A stretch of DNA of 13,102 bases from an uncultured Sphingomonadales bacterium. GTDB taxonomy: Bacteria > Pseudomonadota > Alphaproteobacteria > Sphingomonadales > Sphingomonadaceae. The DNA lies in the NCBI GenBank assembly GCA_903828025.1, contig CAIKKO010000143.1:1-13102 (forward strand). Reading direction: 5' to 3'. Under the pieces are notes generated by a model. That model was not told where the DNA came from. It did not search any database and saw only the letters and a program-made list of their open reading frames with translations. Within the stretch, counting starts at the first letter, position 1. The number at the start of each line of letters is the position of its first letter. Shown one piece after another: positions 1 to 6,940 of this stretch. Made by a program: the position numbers and the translations under genes.

Positions 1-1
1 G

Positions 2-1201
2 CTCGGTCCCTGGGCGGACAAAGTGTTTGGCGACGGCGTGATCCACCGCATGATGCTGCGCGAAACGCCGCTGGGCGGCAGTTCGGGTTTTGTCGATCCG
101 GCGGAACTGCAGCGCCGCGCGGCGGAGGACTTGCGCGGCTTCGGGCAGGCGCTGGTCGGACGGCTGCTGGCCGCGTGCCTTGCGCGCGGGATCGAGCCGC
201 AGCTGGGCTGCAAGGCGGAGCGGCTGGTGATCGAGCAGGGCCGCGTCACCGGCGCGCACTTCAGCACAGCGCAAGGGCCGCGCACCATCCATGCCGCGCG
301 CGGCGTGATCCTCGCGACCGGCGGGTTCGAATGGAACGAGGGCCTCAAGAAGGCGTTCCTGCGCGGGCCGCTCGATGCCCCGGCCTCGCCGCCGGGCAAT
401 ACGGGGGATGGGCTCAAGCTGGCGATGGCGGCAGGCGCGGCGCTCGGCAACATGACCAGCGCGTGGTGGGTGCCCACGCTCGCGATGGGCGGGGCGCAGT
501 GGGCGGGCGGCGAGCAGCGCAGCATGCCCGTGCTGATCGAGCGCACCCTGCCGCACAGCCTGATGGTCAACCGCGCGGGCCAGCGCTTCTGCAACGAGGC
601 GATCAACTATTCCTCGCTTGCGGGCGCGTTCCACGCGTTCGATCCGGCGACATACGATTACCCCAACATGCCCGCCTACCTCGTGTTCGATGCAGAGTAC
701 CGCGCGCGCTATCCGCTGGGGCCGGTGATGCCGTGGGATGCGCTGCCGGACTGGGTGTTTCAGGCAGGCAGCCTAGAAGGTCTTGCTGCACAGATCAGGG
801 TCGATGCTGCACATTTGCTGCAGACGGTCGCGCGCTTCAACACGCACGCGCGCGATGCCGAAGACCCCGATTTCGGACGCGGGGTCAGCCGCTACGATCA
901 CTTCTACGGGGATCGTTCGCGCCCCGGTGCGGCGGCCACGCTCGGCCCGGTCGATACCGGGCCGTTCCATGCGGTCGAGATCAAGCTCGGCGCGCTGGGC
1001 ACCAATGGCGGCGCGAAAACCAACGCCGCGGCGCAAGTGCTGGGTGTGGAGGGCGAGCCGATCCCCGGGCTGTACGGCGCGGGCAATGTGATCAGCTGCC
1101 CCACCGGCAGCGTCTATGCGGGCGCGGGCGGCACTTTGGGCCCGGCGCTGACGTTCGGGTGCATCGCCGGGCGCGCTGCTGCGCGTTTGGCCAACCAATA
1201 A
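2..1201 (+). CDS. FAD-binding dehydrogenase, KstD/fumarate-reductase flavoprotein type (5' end outside window)
   Basis: The reading frame is open to the left window edge, so the start and the N-terminal dinucleotide-binding motif are missing; about 399 residues are visible. The segment GVILATGGFEWN (near 304-339) and the C-terminal block GLYGAGNV...GAGGTLGPALTFG (near 1070-1160) are typical of the family that holds 3-ketosteroid dehydrogenases and soluble fumarate reductases, where the C-terminal block closes over the FAD. The tyrosine at 1115-1117 followed four residues later by glycine (Y-A-G-A-G) matches the Tyr...Gly spacing of the substrate-enolising pair known in 3-ketosteroid delta1-dehydrogenases. 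I infer a cytoplasmic FAD enzyme that desaturates or reduces a bond next to a carbonyl, perhaps in a cyclic ketone. The stop overlaps the next gene's first possible ATG (TAATG), so the two are probably co-transcribed. A GTG at 23 lies in frame but is probably internal, because the coding pattern continues upstream. Family is fairly sure; substrate is unknown. Confidence 0.85.
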   Translation, partial: LGPWADKVFGDGVIHRMMLRETPLGGSSGFVDPAELQRRAAEDLRGFGQALVGRLLAACLARGIEPQLGCKAERLVIEQGRVTGAHFSTAQGPRTIHAARGVILATGGFEWNEGLKKAFLRGPLDAPASPPGNTGDGLKLAMAAGAALGNMTSAWWVPTLAMGGAQWAGGEQRSMPVLIERTLPHSLMVNRAGQRFCNEAINYSSLAGAFHAFDPATYDYPNMPAYLVFDAEYRARYPLGPVMPWDALPDWVFQAGSLEGLAAQIRVDAAHLLQTVARFNTHARDAEDPDFGRGVSRYDHFYGDRSRPGAAATLGPVDTGPFHAVEIKLGALGTNGGAKTNAAAQVLGVEGEPIPGLYGAGNVISCPTGSVYAGAGGTLGPALTFGCIAGRAAARLANQ

Positions 1202-1215
1202 TGGGAGATACCGCG

Positions 1216-2163
1216 ATGAAGCGCATTCTGGTGCTGGGCGCGACGGGCGATCAGGGGCACCCGCTGCTCACCCGGCTGATCGCAGCGGGGATGACCCCGG
1301 TGGCCGCGCTGCGCAATCCCAAGGCGTTGGCCGGAACCGAATTTGCGGCGGTCGAGACGGTGGCGGCGGACATCTACGACGAAGCCTCGATGATCGCGGC
1401 GGCGGCGGGAATGGACGGCATCGCCGCGCACTTGCCCTTCGTGTTCGACCGGGCCAAGGCGCAGCAAATGGGCGCGAACATCGCCGCCGCTGGCCGCGCG
1501 AATGGCGTGCAGAAGATCGTCTTCCACACCAGCTGCCACATTGCCGAGGCGGATATCGGCAGCCCCGCAATGGACGGGCGGCGCGATATCATCGCCGCGA
1601 TTGCGGGCAGCGGCTGCGGGTGGGCGATCATCGAATCGCGCGTGTTCATGGACAACATGATCCGCAGCTGGAACAAGCCCGGAATCGTCAACAAGGGCGT
1701 GTTCGCCTATCCGGCCAAGCCCGATCTCAAGATCTCGTGGATCTGCCTCGATGACGTGGCGGCGTTCATGGTCGAGGCGCTGGCCAACCCCGATCTGCCG
1801 AGCGGGCGCTACCGTGTCGGCGGGCCGGAGGCGCTGGTGGGGGATGAGGTCGCGGCGGTGCTGAGCGAAGCGGCGGGCCGCCCGATCACGTTCAAAAGCC
1901 TCACCCCCGATGATTTCGCCTCCGCGATGAGCCTGCTGGTCACCGGCTCGCCCGATGTGCAGCCGCTGTCGATCTATGATGGCATGGCCGCGTTCTACCG
2001 CTGGTACAACGCGCAGCCGCAATCGCCGCTGGTGGTCGATCCGGCGGAGATGGCGCGCCACTTCGCGCACCGCCCCGCCAGCCTTGCGACCTGGGCCGCG
2101 CGGCAGGACTGGAACGATCCGCGCGATCCGGCACTGGCGACGCGCATGGCGGGAATGGGCTGA
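1216..2163 (+). CDS. NmrA-like NAD(P)-binding protein (atypical SDR)
   Basis: The 315-residue protein starts MKRILVLGATGDQG. It has the glycine-rich nucleotide-binding motif GATGDQG at residues 8-14 and an arginine after strand two (ALRNP, R33) that suggests NADP(H). The length and the absence of an evident YxxxK active site fit the NmrA/HSCARG group of atypical short-chain dehydrogenases. This group includes redox sensors as well as reductases of quinones and triphenylmethane dyes. The ATG at 1216 is preferred because GGGAG at 1203-1207 lies 8 bases upstream; an in-frame ATG at 1201 overlaps the stop of the preceding gene and has no comparable site. The overlap means probable operon membership with the FAD dehydrogenase. 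A reductase of a pathway intermediate or a redox-sensing role are both possible, and the sequence does not decide between them. Confidence 0.85.
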   Translation: MKRILVLGATGDQGHPLLTRLIAAGMTPVAALRNPKALAGTEFAAVETVAADIYDEASMIAAAAGMDGIAAHLPFVFDRAKAQQMGANIAAAGRANGVQKIVFHTSCHIAEADIGSPAMDGRRDIIAAIAGSGCGWAIIESRVFMDNMIRSWNKPGIVNKGVFAYPAKPDLKISWICLDDVAAFMVEALANPDLPSGRYRVGGPEALVGDEVAAVLSEAAGRPITFKSLTPDDFASAMSLLVTGSPDVQPLSIYDGMAAFYRWYNAQPQSPLVVDPAEMARHFAHRPASLATWAARQDWNDPRDPALATRMAGMG

Positions 2164-2184
2164 TTCCCTTTTGGGCTCATCGAA

Positions 2185-2220
2185 TTGACTAGGTCCGCGC
2201 ACGGCGCGCTGCCGCTAGTC
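2185..2220. promoter_or_regulatory. Leader of the first MDR gene with GACTAG/CTAGTC inverted repeat
   Basis: The 91-base gap between the NmrA-like gene and the MDR gene contains TTGACT (2185-2190), a fair match to a sigma-70 -35 element, but no good -10 element at the usual spacing. The arms GACTAG (2187-2192) and CTAGTC (2215-2220) form an exact inverted repeat with a 22-base spacer. It could be an operator or chance. The strong ribosome binding site AGGGAGAG lies at 2241-2248. Confidence 0.25.
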
Positions 2221-2254
2221 TCCCTGCAACACATCGCTTGAGGGAGAGCCCAAC

Positions 2255-3253
2255 GTGACTGAGACCCGCCAATGGCTGCTGAACGGACACCCGCGCGGCC
2301 GCCCCATCGCCGAGGATGACCTCAAGCTGGTGACCGCCACCCTGCCCGATCCGGGCCCGGGCCAGATGCTGCTCAAGACGCTCTTTCTCGGTTTCGATCC
2401 GGCGCAGAAGGGCTGGATGGAAAACATCGCCGACTATGTCGCGCCGATGGCCATCGGCGATGTCATGCGCGGTTCGGGGATCACCGAAGTCGTCGCGAGC
2501 AACGGCGGCAAGTTTCCGGTGGGGACGGTGCTGGCAGGGTCGATCAGCTGGAGCGAATACCTGATCCATGATGGCGAAGGGCTGATCCCGGCGATGCCCG
2601 ATCTGCCGCCCACGGCCATGCTCTCGATCCTCGGCACCACGGGCGTGACCGCCTATTGCGGCTTGTTCAAGGTGGGTGAGCCGGTGGCGGGCGACGTGGT
2701 GGTCGTCTCGGGCGCGGCGGGGGCGACGGGCTCGATCGTCGGCCAGCTGGCGAAAATTGCCGGTTGCACCGTGATCGGCATCGCGGGCGGCCCGGAGAAG
2801 TGCGCCTGGCTGACCGAGGAAGCGGGCTATGACCATGCCATCGACTACAAGGCTGGCCCCATTCGCGCGCAGCTCAAGGAACTGGCACCGCACGGCATCA
2901 ACGTGATCTTCGACAATGTTGGCGGCACGATCCTCAACGATATGCTCGCCTGCATCGCGACGAATGCGCGGGTGGTGATCTGCGGCGGGATCAGCCGATA
3001 TGAGACGGGGAACTTGCCCGCAGGCCCGGAAAACTACTTCAACCTCGTGTTCCGCCGCGCACGGATGCAGGGCTTCATCGTGCTCGATTGGGCCAATGAA
3101 TTTCCCGATATCCGCCGCCGTCTGGTCAAGTGGGTGAACGAGGGCAAGCTGGCCTATCGCGAGGACGTGCAGCACGGCTTCGAAAACGCGCCCGAGACCT
3201 TGCAGCGGCTGTTCTCGGGATCGAACAAGGGCAAGCAATTGCTGCAGCTTTAG
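2255..3253 (+). CDS. Zinc-independent MDR oxidoreductase, CurA/PTGR (COG2130-like) family, copy 1
   Basis: This 332-residue protein has the usual length for the family of NADP-dependent 2-alkenal, curcumin and prostaglandin reductases. It has an N-terminal substrate domain, the nucleotide-binding loop AAGATGS at residues 154-160, IAGGPEKC at 176-183 (the lysine here typically contacts the 2'-phosphate of NADPH) and FDNVGG at 219-224. The cysteine ligands of zinc-dependent alcohol dehydrogenases are absent, as expected. The likely reaction is NADPH-dependent reduction of a C=C bond conjugated to a carbonyl, in the cytoplasm. The start is GTG at 2255, supported by AGGGAGAG ending 6 bases upstream. 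It follows the NmrA-like gene on the same strand after 91 bases, so it could be in the same operon or have its own promoter. Two further members of the family lie at 7643-8653 and 12332-13102. Substrate unknown. Confidence 0.9.
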   Translation: MTETRQWLLNGHPRGRPIAEDDLKLVTATLPDPGPGQMLLKTLFLGFDPAQKGWMENIADYVAPMAIGDVMRGSGITEVVASNGGKFPVGTVLAGSISWSEYLIHDGEGLIPAMPDLPPTAMLSILGTTGVTAYCGLFKVGEPVAGDVVVVSGAAGATGSIVGQLAKIAGCTVIGIAGGPEKCAWLTEEAGYDHAIDYKAGPIRAQLKELAPHGINVIFDNVGGTILNDMLACIATNARVVICGGISRYETGNLPAGPENYFNLVFRRARMQGFIVLDWANEFPDIRRRLVKWVNEGKLAYREDVQHGFENAPETLQRLFSGSNKGKQLLQL

Positions 3254-3263
3254 AGCTGCAGCA
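3240..3263. terminator. Perfect hairpin spanning the MDR stop codon, between convergent genes
   Basis: TGCTGCAGCT (3240-3249) and AGCTGCAGCA (3254-3263) are exact reverse complements and enclose the 4-base loop TTAG, which contains the TAG stop codon. No T-run follows on either strand, so it is not a classic intrinsic terminator. It could protect the 3' end of the mRNA or pause polymerase between two convergent genes. The structure is certain; the function is not. Confidence 0.35.
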
Positions 3264-3342
3264 CGCTTGCACAAACAGCATGGGGGCGAGCTGCACTATG
3301 CGGCCCGGCAAGCGAGCTATGGCTGGGGCGTGATGCCGGCGG

Positions 3343-4665
3343 TCAGGGCTGCTTTCCGCTCACATAGTCGCTGAGCAATTCGTGGAAGCGCTGCACGCGC
3401 TTTTCCTGGCCGGGCAGGATGAAGCCCTTGAAGCCGCGCGAATTGAGGCCCTGCTGCTGGGTGGTGCCGATCGAGAGATCCTGATCCGCCACGAAGCCGA
3501 GCGAGACGCCGTCGCCATACGTCGAATGGTGGTGGATCGCATCGTGGCGGAAGGGGGCCGGGCCGACGGGGGTTTCGATCGTCTCCATCCCCGTGATCGG
3601 CGGATAGAGGCACCAGTGCTGGAAAATGCACTGTTCCGGGTCGGTCGGGTGCGGCTCGGTGCGCAGGATCTGGCACTGTTCGGGCGACATGGTGAGCGTG
3701 AGGTTGGGGAACAGCGTGCAGTGGAAATAGTCCACCAGCTGCTGATCGGTCATCGCGTCATAGTCATAGCCGCGCGCGGCGCCCTGCTCGCGCTTGGCCT
3801 TGATCACCGCCGCGCGGATATCGCCGGTGCGGCCGCGATACTGGGTCGGGTCGATCCCCCAGGCCAGCGCCGCTTCGTAAAGCCCCGGTGGCACATCGCC
3901 GCTGACATAGTCCTGGCGGGTGGTGGCCTGATGGCCGACCATCCACATCGAATTGTGCCCGGTGGGGTACATTTCGAACAGCGTGGTCGGCAGTCCGTCG
4001 TTGATGAACGTGGCCAGCTCGGGGTGGATCGTCGGGAGGTGGTAGCTCTCGTTGAAATTGTCGCGGATGATCTTCCAGTTGAACTGGCAATCGGCCGAGA
4101 CATTGAGCACGCGCACCCAGGTGTCGAGCTTGTAGCCCGCCAGCCGCTCGGGCAGCGGGGCCAGCCAATCGAGCAGCGGCGGCACATCGTCGTCCATGCA
4201 CCAGAACACGAACGGGCCCCACGTCTCGCACCGCAGTTCGGAGAGCGTGACTTTGCCGCAAGGGTTGCCGCCCGCGAAATCATCCGGGTCCTGCACATGC
4301 ACGAGCGTGCCGGCGGGATCAAACTGCCAGCCGTGATAGCCGCAGGTGATGCGCGGGACCGAACCCGAATCGCCAAGGATCAGCCGGTTCCCCCGGTGCG
4401 GACAGGTGTTGTAGAACGCCTTGATCGTGCCATCCGCCTGGCGGACCATGATCACCGATTCCTTGCCGAAGGTGTGGCGGATGAAATCGCCTTCCTCCTC
4501 CAGTTCGGCCAGCACGCCGCCCAGATGCCAGACTTTGGGCCAGAGATGTTCGTTCTCCAGCGCCATCCATTCGCGCGTGATATACCGATCCGCCGTGATC
4601 GTATCGCCGCGCACGGGCACATCGAATTCGGGTGAATAGCGGGAAATGGGTTGCTCGGCAGTCAT
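3343..4665 (-). CDS. Rieske non-heme iron oxygenase, alpha subunit (RHO1)
   Basis: The 440-residue protein has an N-terminal Rieske [2Fe-2S] domain with ligands C88, H90, C108 and H111 (CPHRG...CGYHGW). The C-terminal catalytic domain has the mononuclear iron motif DNFNESYHLPTIH, giving H209 and H214. D202 is placed like the aspartate that bridges the Rieske and iron centres in naphthalene dioxygenase. D396 (VADQDLSI) is the probable third iron ligand. Such enzymes insert oxygen into aromatic or other C-H substrates, as dihydroxylation, monohydroxylation or demethylation. No beta subunit gene is adjacent, so a homotrimeric alpha-only enzyme is inferred. ATG at 4663-4665 has GGGGAG (4676-4681) ten bases upstream. 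It is divergent from the TetR gene, which probably regulates it. It is a clear but distant paralogue of RHO2; both share the block EPHPTDPE. Electrons may come from the ferredoxin at 11455-11808. Substrate unknown. Confidence 0.93.
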   Translation of the reverse strand: MTAEQPISRYSPEFDVPVRGDTITADRYITREWMALENEHLWPKVWHLGGVLAELEEEGDFIRHTFGKESVIMVRQADGTIKAFYNTCPHRGNRLILGDSGSVPRITCGYHGWQFDPAGTLVHVQDPDDFAGGNPCGKVTLSELRCETWGPFVFWCMDDDVPPLLDWLAPLPERLAGYKLDTWVRVLNVSADCQFNWKIIRDNFNESYHLPTIHPELATFINDGLPTTLFEMYPTGHNSMWMVGHQATTRQDYVSGDVPPGLYEAALAWGIDPTQYRGRTGDIRAAVIKAKREQGAARGYDYDAMTDQQLVDYFHCTLFPNLTLTMSPEQCQILRTEPHPTDPEQCIFQHWCLYPPITGMETIETPVGPAPFRHDAIHHHSTYGDGVSLGFVADQDLSIGTTQQQGLNSRGFKGFILPGQEKRVQRFHELLSDYVSGKQP

Positions 4666-4818
4666 TTAAGGCATGCTCCCCGTGCGGTTGCGGCGCAGGT
4701 TCCGGGTGCCGGGCAAAACCGACAGTCATGCCGGTTTAACTGCATGATCGGCTAGCGCAAACTGGAACTTTGATCAGGGCTAAAACTGTGCTGTCCTGTG
4801 CATGATGGGGGCATGGCG
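4666..4818. promoter_or_regulatory. Divergent intergenic region with two overlapping inverted repeats (candidate TetR operator)
   Basis: This 153-base gap separates RHO1 (leftward) from the TetR gene (rightward). It holds AAACCG (4716-4721) paired with CGGTTT (4732-4737), and TCATGC (4726-4731) paired with GCATGA (4742-4747). Both dyads have 6-base arms and a 10-base spacer, and their centres are exactly 10 bases apart, about one helical turn. Counting inner positions, the first dyad matches at 8 of 11 pairs. A further GCATGA lies at 4800-4805, inside a repeated TGCATGAT (4741-4748 and 4799-4806). TetR-family repressors commonly bind such sites next to their own gene. I see no convincing -35/-10 pair for either gene. 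Confidence 0.5.
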
Positions 4819-5484
4819 ATGAATGGATCAACCACGCAGGAACGATTGCTGGCGGCGCTGCGCCCGGCTGACCTTGCCGAGCCGCCGCTGCGCTGGCAGC
4901 AGCAGAAAAGCGTGCGCACGCGCGTGCGGCTGGTGGAGGCGGCGTTCGATTGCCTCGTCCGGGGCGGCTATCCGGGCCTCACCACCCAGCAAGTGGCCGA
5001 ACAGACCGGCATTTCGCGCGGGGCCATGCACCACCATTTCCCCACGCGGCTCGATCTGGTCTCCGCCGTGATCGACCATGTGTTCTATGAACGCATGCGG
5101 CTCTATCTCGATGACTATCTCAAAGACCTCGCCCGCCGCGACAATGCCGAGATCGTGGCGATTGCCTCCGCCGCGCACTGGCGCAGCGTGCAGACGCGCG
5201 AATATGCCGCCTACCTCGAACTCGCGGTCGCGGCGCGCACCGATGCCGAACTGGATGCGGTTTTCGCCCCGGCGGCGCGGCGCTACGATCAGGTGTGGAT
5301 TTCGGAGATGATCGAATCGTTTCCGTTCTGGCGTGACCAGTGGGAAGCGATGAAGCAGGCCAACGATTTCGTGATCGCGGCGCATATGGGCATGCTGATC
5401 CAGCGCCCCGTGCTGGGCGAAGCGCGCACCGAGCAAGTCAACCGGCTGGTCGCGCAATTCGCCAGCACGCTCTATCGGCGATAA
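4819..5484 (+). CDS. TetR/AcrR-family transcriptional regulator
   Basis: The protein of about 221 residues has a TetR-type DNA-binding domain at roughly residues 32-80. Its helix-turn-helix is LTTQQVAEQTGISRGAMHHHFPTRLDL, followed by the usual third-helix pattern ending in HHHF. An extension of about 30 residues precedes this domain, longer than in most members. The C-terminal helices should form the ligand pocket and dimer interface, with the ligand probably a pathway compound (inference). The start is uncertain by a few residues: GTG 4798, ATG 4813 and ATG 4819 are in frame, and 4819 is chosen because GGGGG (4807-4811) is 7 bases upstream. It is divergent from RHO1 and 112 bases upstream of RHO2, which makes it the likely local repressor of both oxygenases and of itself. 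It is the only regulator visible in the window. Confidence 0.9.
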   Translation: MNGSTTQERLLAALRPADLAEPPLRWQQQKSVRTRVRLVEAAFDCLVRGGYPGLTTQQVAEQTGISRGAMHHHFPTRLDLVSAVIDHVFYERMRLYLDDYLKDLARRDNAEIVAIASAAHWRSVQTREYAAYLELAVAARTDAELDAVFAPAARRYDQVWISEMIESFPFWRDQWEAMKQANDFVIAAHMGMLIQRPVLGEARTEQVNRLVAQFASTLYRR

Positions 5485-5539
5485 AACCGGCCAAGCCGCC
5501 GATCTCTCCAAAATGTCAGGTGGCGGCGGGGCATGGCGG

Positions 5540-5552
5540 GGGCATGATGCCC
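5540..5552. promoter_or_regulatory. 13-bp palindrome in the RHO2 leader
   Basis: GGGCATGATGCCC is a perfect palindrome around a central G, about 45 bases before the RHO2 start codon. It contains GCATGA, the same half-site found in the TetR/RHO1 gap (4742-4747, inverted at 4726-4731). This makes it a plausible second operator for the adjacent TetR protein. It could also form a short hairpin in the mRNA. The match to the other site is short, so chance is possible. Confidence 0.35.
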
Positions 5553-5596
5553 GGCAAGCCGTCGCAATTTCGCGGTGGCATGGAAAGGAATGCGCC

Positions 5597-6937
5597 ATGA
5601 ACAGGCCAGCCGAGGGAGCGATGCCGCTGGACGGGCGCGACCCGGCGAATTTGCGCGGCGATGCGATCAGCGGCGAGCGGTACTTCTCGCCCGAGTTCGC
5701 CAAGGCCGAATGGGACAGGCTGTGGACGCGCATCTGGCACGTGGCCGGGCGCACCGCCGAAATTCCCGAGCCCGGCGATATGCTGGTCCACAATTTCATG
5801 AAGGAATCGGTGCTGTGCATCCGGCAGGATGATGGCTCGATCCGCGCGTTCTACAACGCCTGCCGCCATCGCGGCATGCGCATGGTGGGGGCGAGCACCT
5901 CGCTCGATACGATCACTTGCCCCTATCACGGCTGGCGCTGGGGCAAGGACGGGCTGCTCCAGTATGCGCAGGATCGGCATGATTTCCCGCAAGGCGATCC
6001 GTGCGGCACGCTGCGGCTGAACGAACTGCGCTGCGACACCTGGGGCGGCTTCGTGTGGTACACGATGGACCCCGAGGCCCCCGCGCTGCACGATTATTTG
6101 CACCCGATGCCCGATGTCTACCGCGCCTATCCGATGGACACCGCCGTGCGCGTCGCGTGGTACCGCATTGCCATCAACGCCAACTGGAAGTTCGTTACCG
6201 ACAACTTCTCCGAAAGCTACCACACCCGCACCGCGCACCCGCAAGTGCCGCCGTGGATTGATCAGGATGTCGATACCGCGCGGCACGAGATGTGGCCCGG
6301 CGGGCATGGCCGCACGGTGCAGCCGATGCGCCCCTCGCTCAGCGACCGGCTGCCCGACGGGGTGGAGCATCCCTTCGCCTCGATCCTGCGCGAGTGGGAC
6401 ATCGACCCGGCGCGCTATGCCACGTACGAGGACTTCGCGCTGCAGGGCTGGCGCGATCTCAAGGCGGCGAAGCGGCGGCTGTGGCGGGAGCGCGGCTATG
6501 TGCATTATGAGCACATGGACGACGAGCAGATCACCGACAGCCCGCACACGGTGATCTTTCCCAATGTTACCATCAGCTTCCTGCCCGACAACCTGATCTT
6601 CTTCCGCAGCGAGCCGCACCCGACCGACCCGGAGAAGTGCTTCTTTGATCTGTGGTGCATGGCGTTTCCGGTGGAGGGGCAGGAAACCTGCCAGTCGATC
6701 ATGGCGGGCGAAAAACCGCTGCGCGAGGTCGAGACTTGCGAAGTGCGCGACTTTGACGGCGGACGTGGTATCCCCGAACTCGCCGGTCAGATCGTCTATC
6801 AGGACATGGAACTGGCCGAGGCGATGCAGGCGGGCATGCATTCGCGCGGCTACACGGATGCCTACTTGCCGGCGCAGGAAACGCGCGTGCGCTTCTTCCA
6901 TGAAGTGCTGGGCGATTGGATCGAGGGGAGACGATAA
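5597..6937 (+). CDS. Rieske non-heme iron oxygenase, alpha subunit (RHO2)
   Basis: The 446-residue protein carries Rieske [2Fe-2S] ligands C89, H91, C108 and H111 (CRHRG...CPYHGW). Its catalytic iron motif is DNFSESYHTRTAH, giving H209 and H214, with D202 as the likely bridging aspartate and D403 (YQDMELAE) as the probable third iron ligand. All key residues are present, so an active oxygenase is expected. The CxH-to-C spacing is 16 residues against 17 in RHO1, and the regions around residues 215-300 differ strongly between the two, which suggests different substrates or sequential steps. ATG 5597 is chosen because AAGGAA ends 6 bases upstream; an in-frame ATG at 5513 would add 28 atypical residues. 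No beta subunit follows. The SDR gene starts 3 bases after the stop, so the pair is almost certainly one operon, possibly with the TetR gene upstream. Confidence 0.93.
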   Translation: MNRPAEGAMPLDGRDPANLRGDAISGERYFSPEFAKAEWDRLWTRIWHVAGRTAEIPEPGDMLVHNFMKESVLCIRQDDGSIRAFYNACRHRGMRMVGASTSLDTITCPYHGWRWGKDGLLQYAQDRHDFPQGDPCGTLRLNELRCDTWGGFVWYTMDPEAPALHDYLHPMPDVYRAYPMDTAVRVAWYRIAINANWKFVTDNFSESYHTRTAHPQVPPWIDQDVDTARHEMWPGGHGRTVQPMRPSLSDRLPDGVEHPFASILREWDIDPARYATYEDFALQGWRDLKAAKRRLWRERGYVHYEHMDDEQITDSPHTVIFPNVTISFLPDNLIFFRSEPHPTDPEKCFFDLWCMAFPVEGQETCQSIMAGEKPLREVETCEVRDFDGGRGIPELAGQIVYQDMELAEAMQAGMHSRGYTDAYLPAQETRVRFFHEVLGDWIEGRR

Positions 6938-6940
6938 GCC

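Noticed and set aside
175..2163. A 662-codon plus-strand frame that would fuse a long N-terminal part to the NmrA-like protein
   Set aside because: The part before 1201 is the FAD dehydrogenase read in the wrong frame; it is arginine-rich and has no domain. The real NmrA-like start at 1216 has a ribosome binding site.
3264..3342. An open stretch after MDR copy 1 reading like protein (LHYAARQASYGWGVMPAV)
   Set aside because: It has no start codon or ribosome binding site, is only about 35 codons long, and could not be tied to a family. A gene remnant is possible but unsupported.
3382..4635. A 417-codon plus-strand frame opposite RHO1
   Set aside because: It is a shadow of RHO1. No motif is visible, whereas RHO1 has all Rieske and iron ligands.
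5495..5527. GCCGCC/GGCGGC inverted repeat after the TetR gene as a terminator
   Set aside because: The loop is 21 bases and no T-run follows. In GC-rich DNA such a 6-base match is likely by chance.
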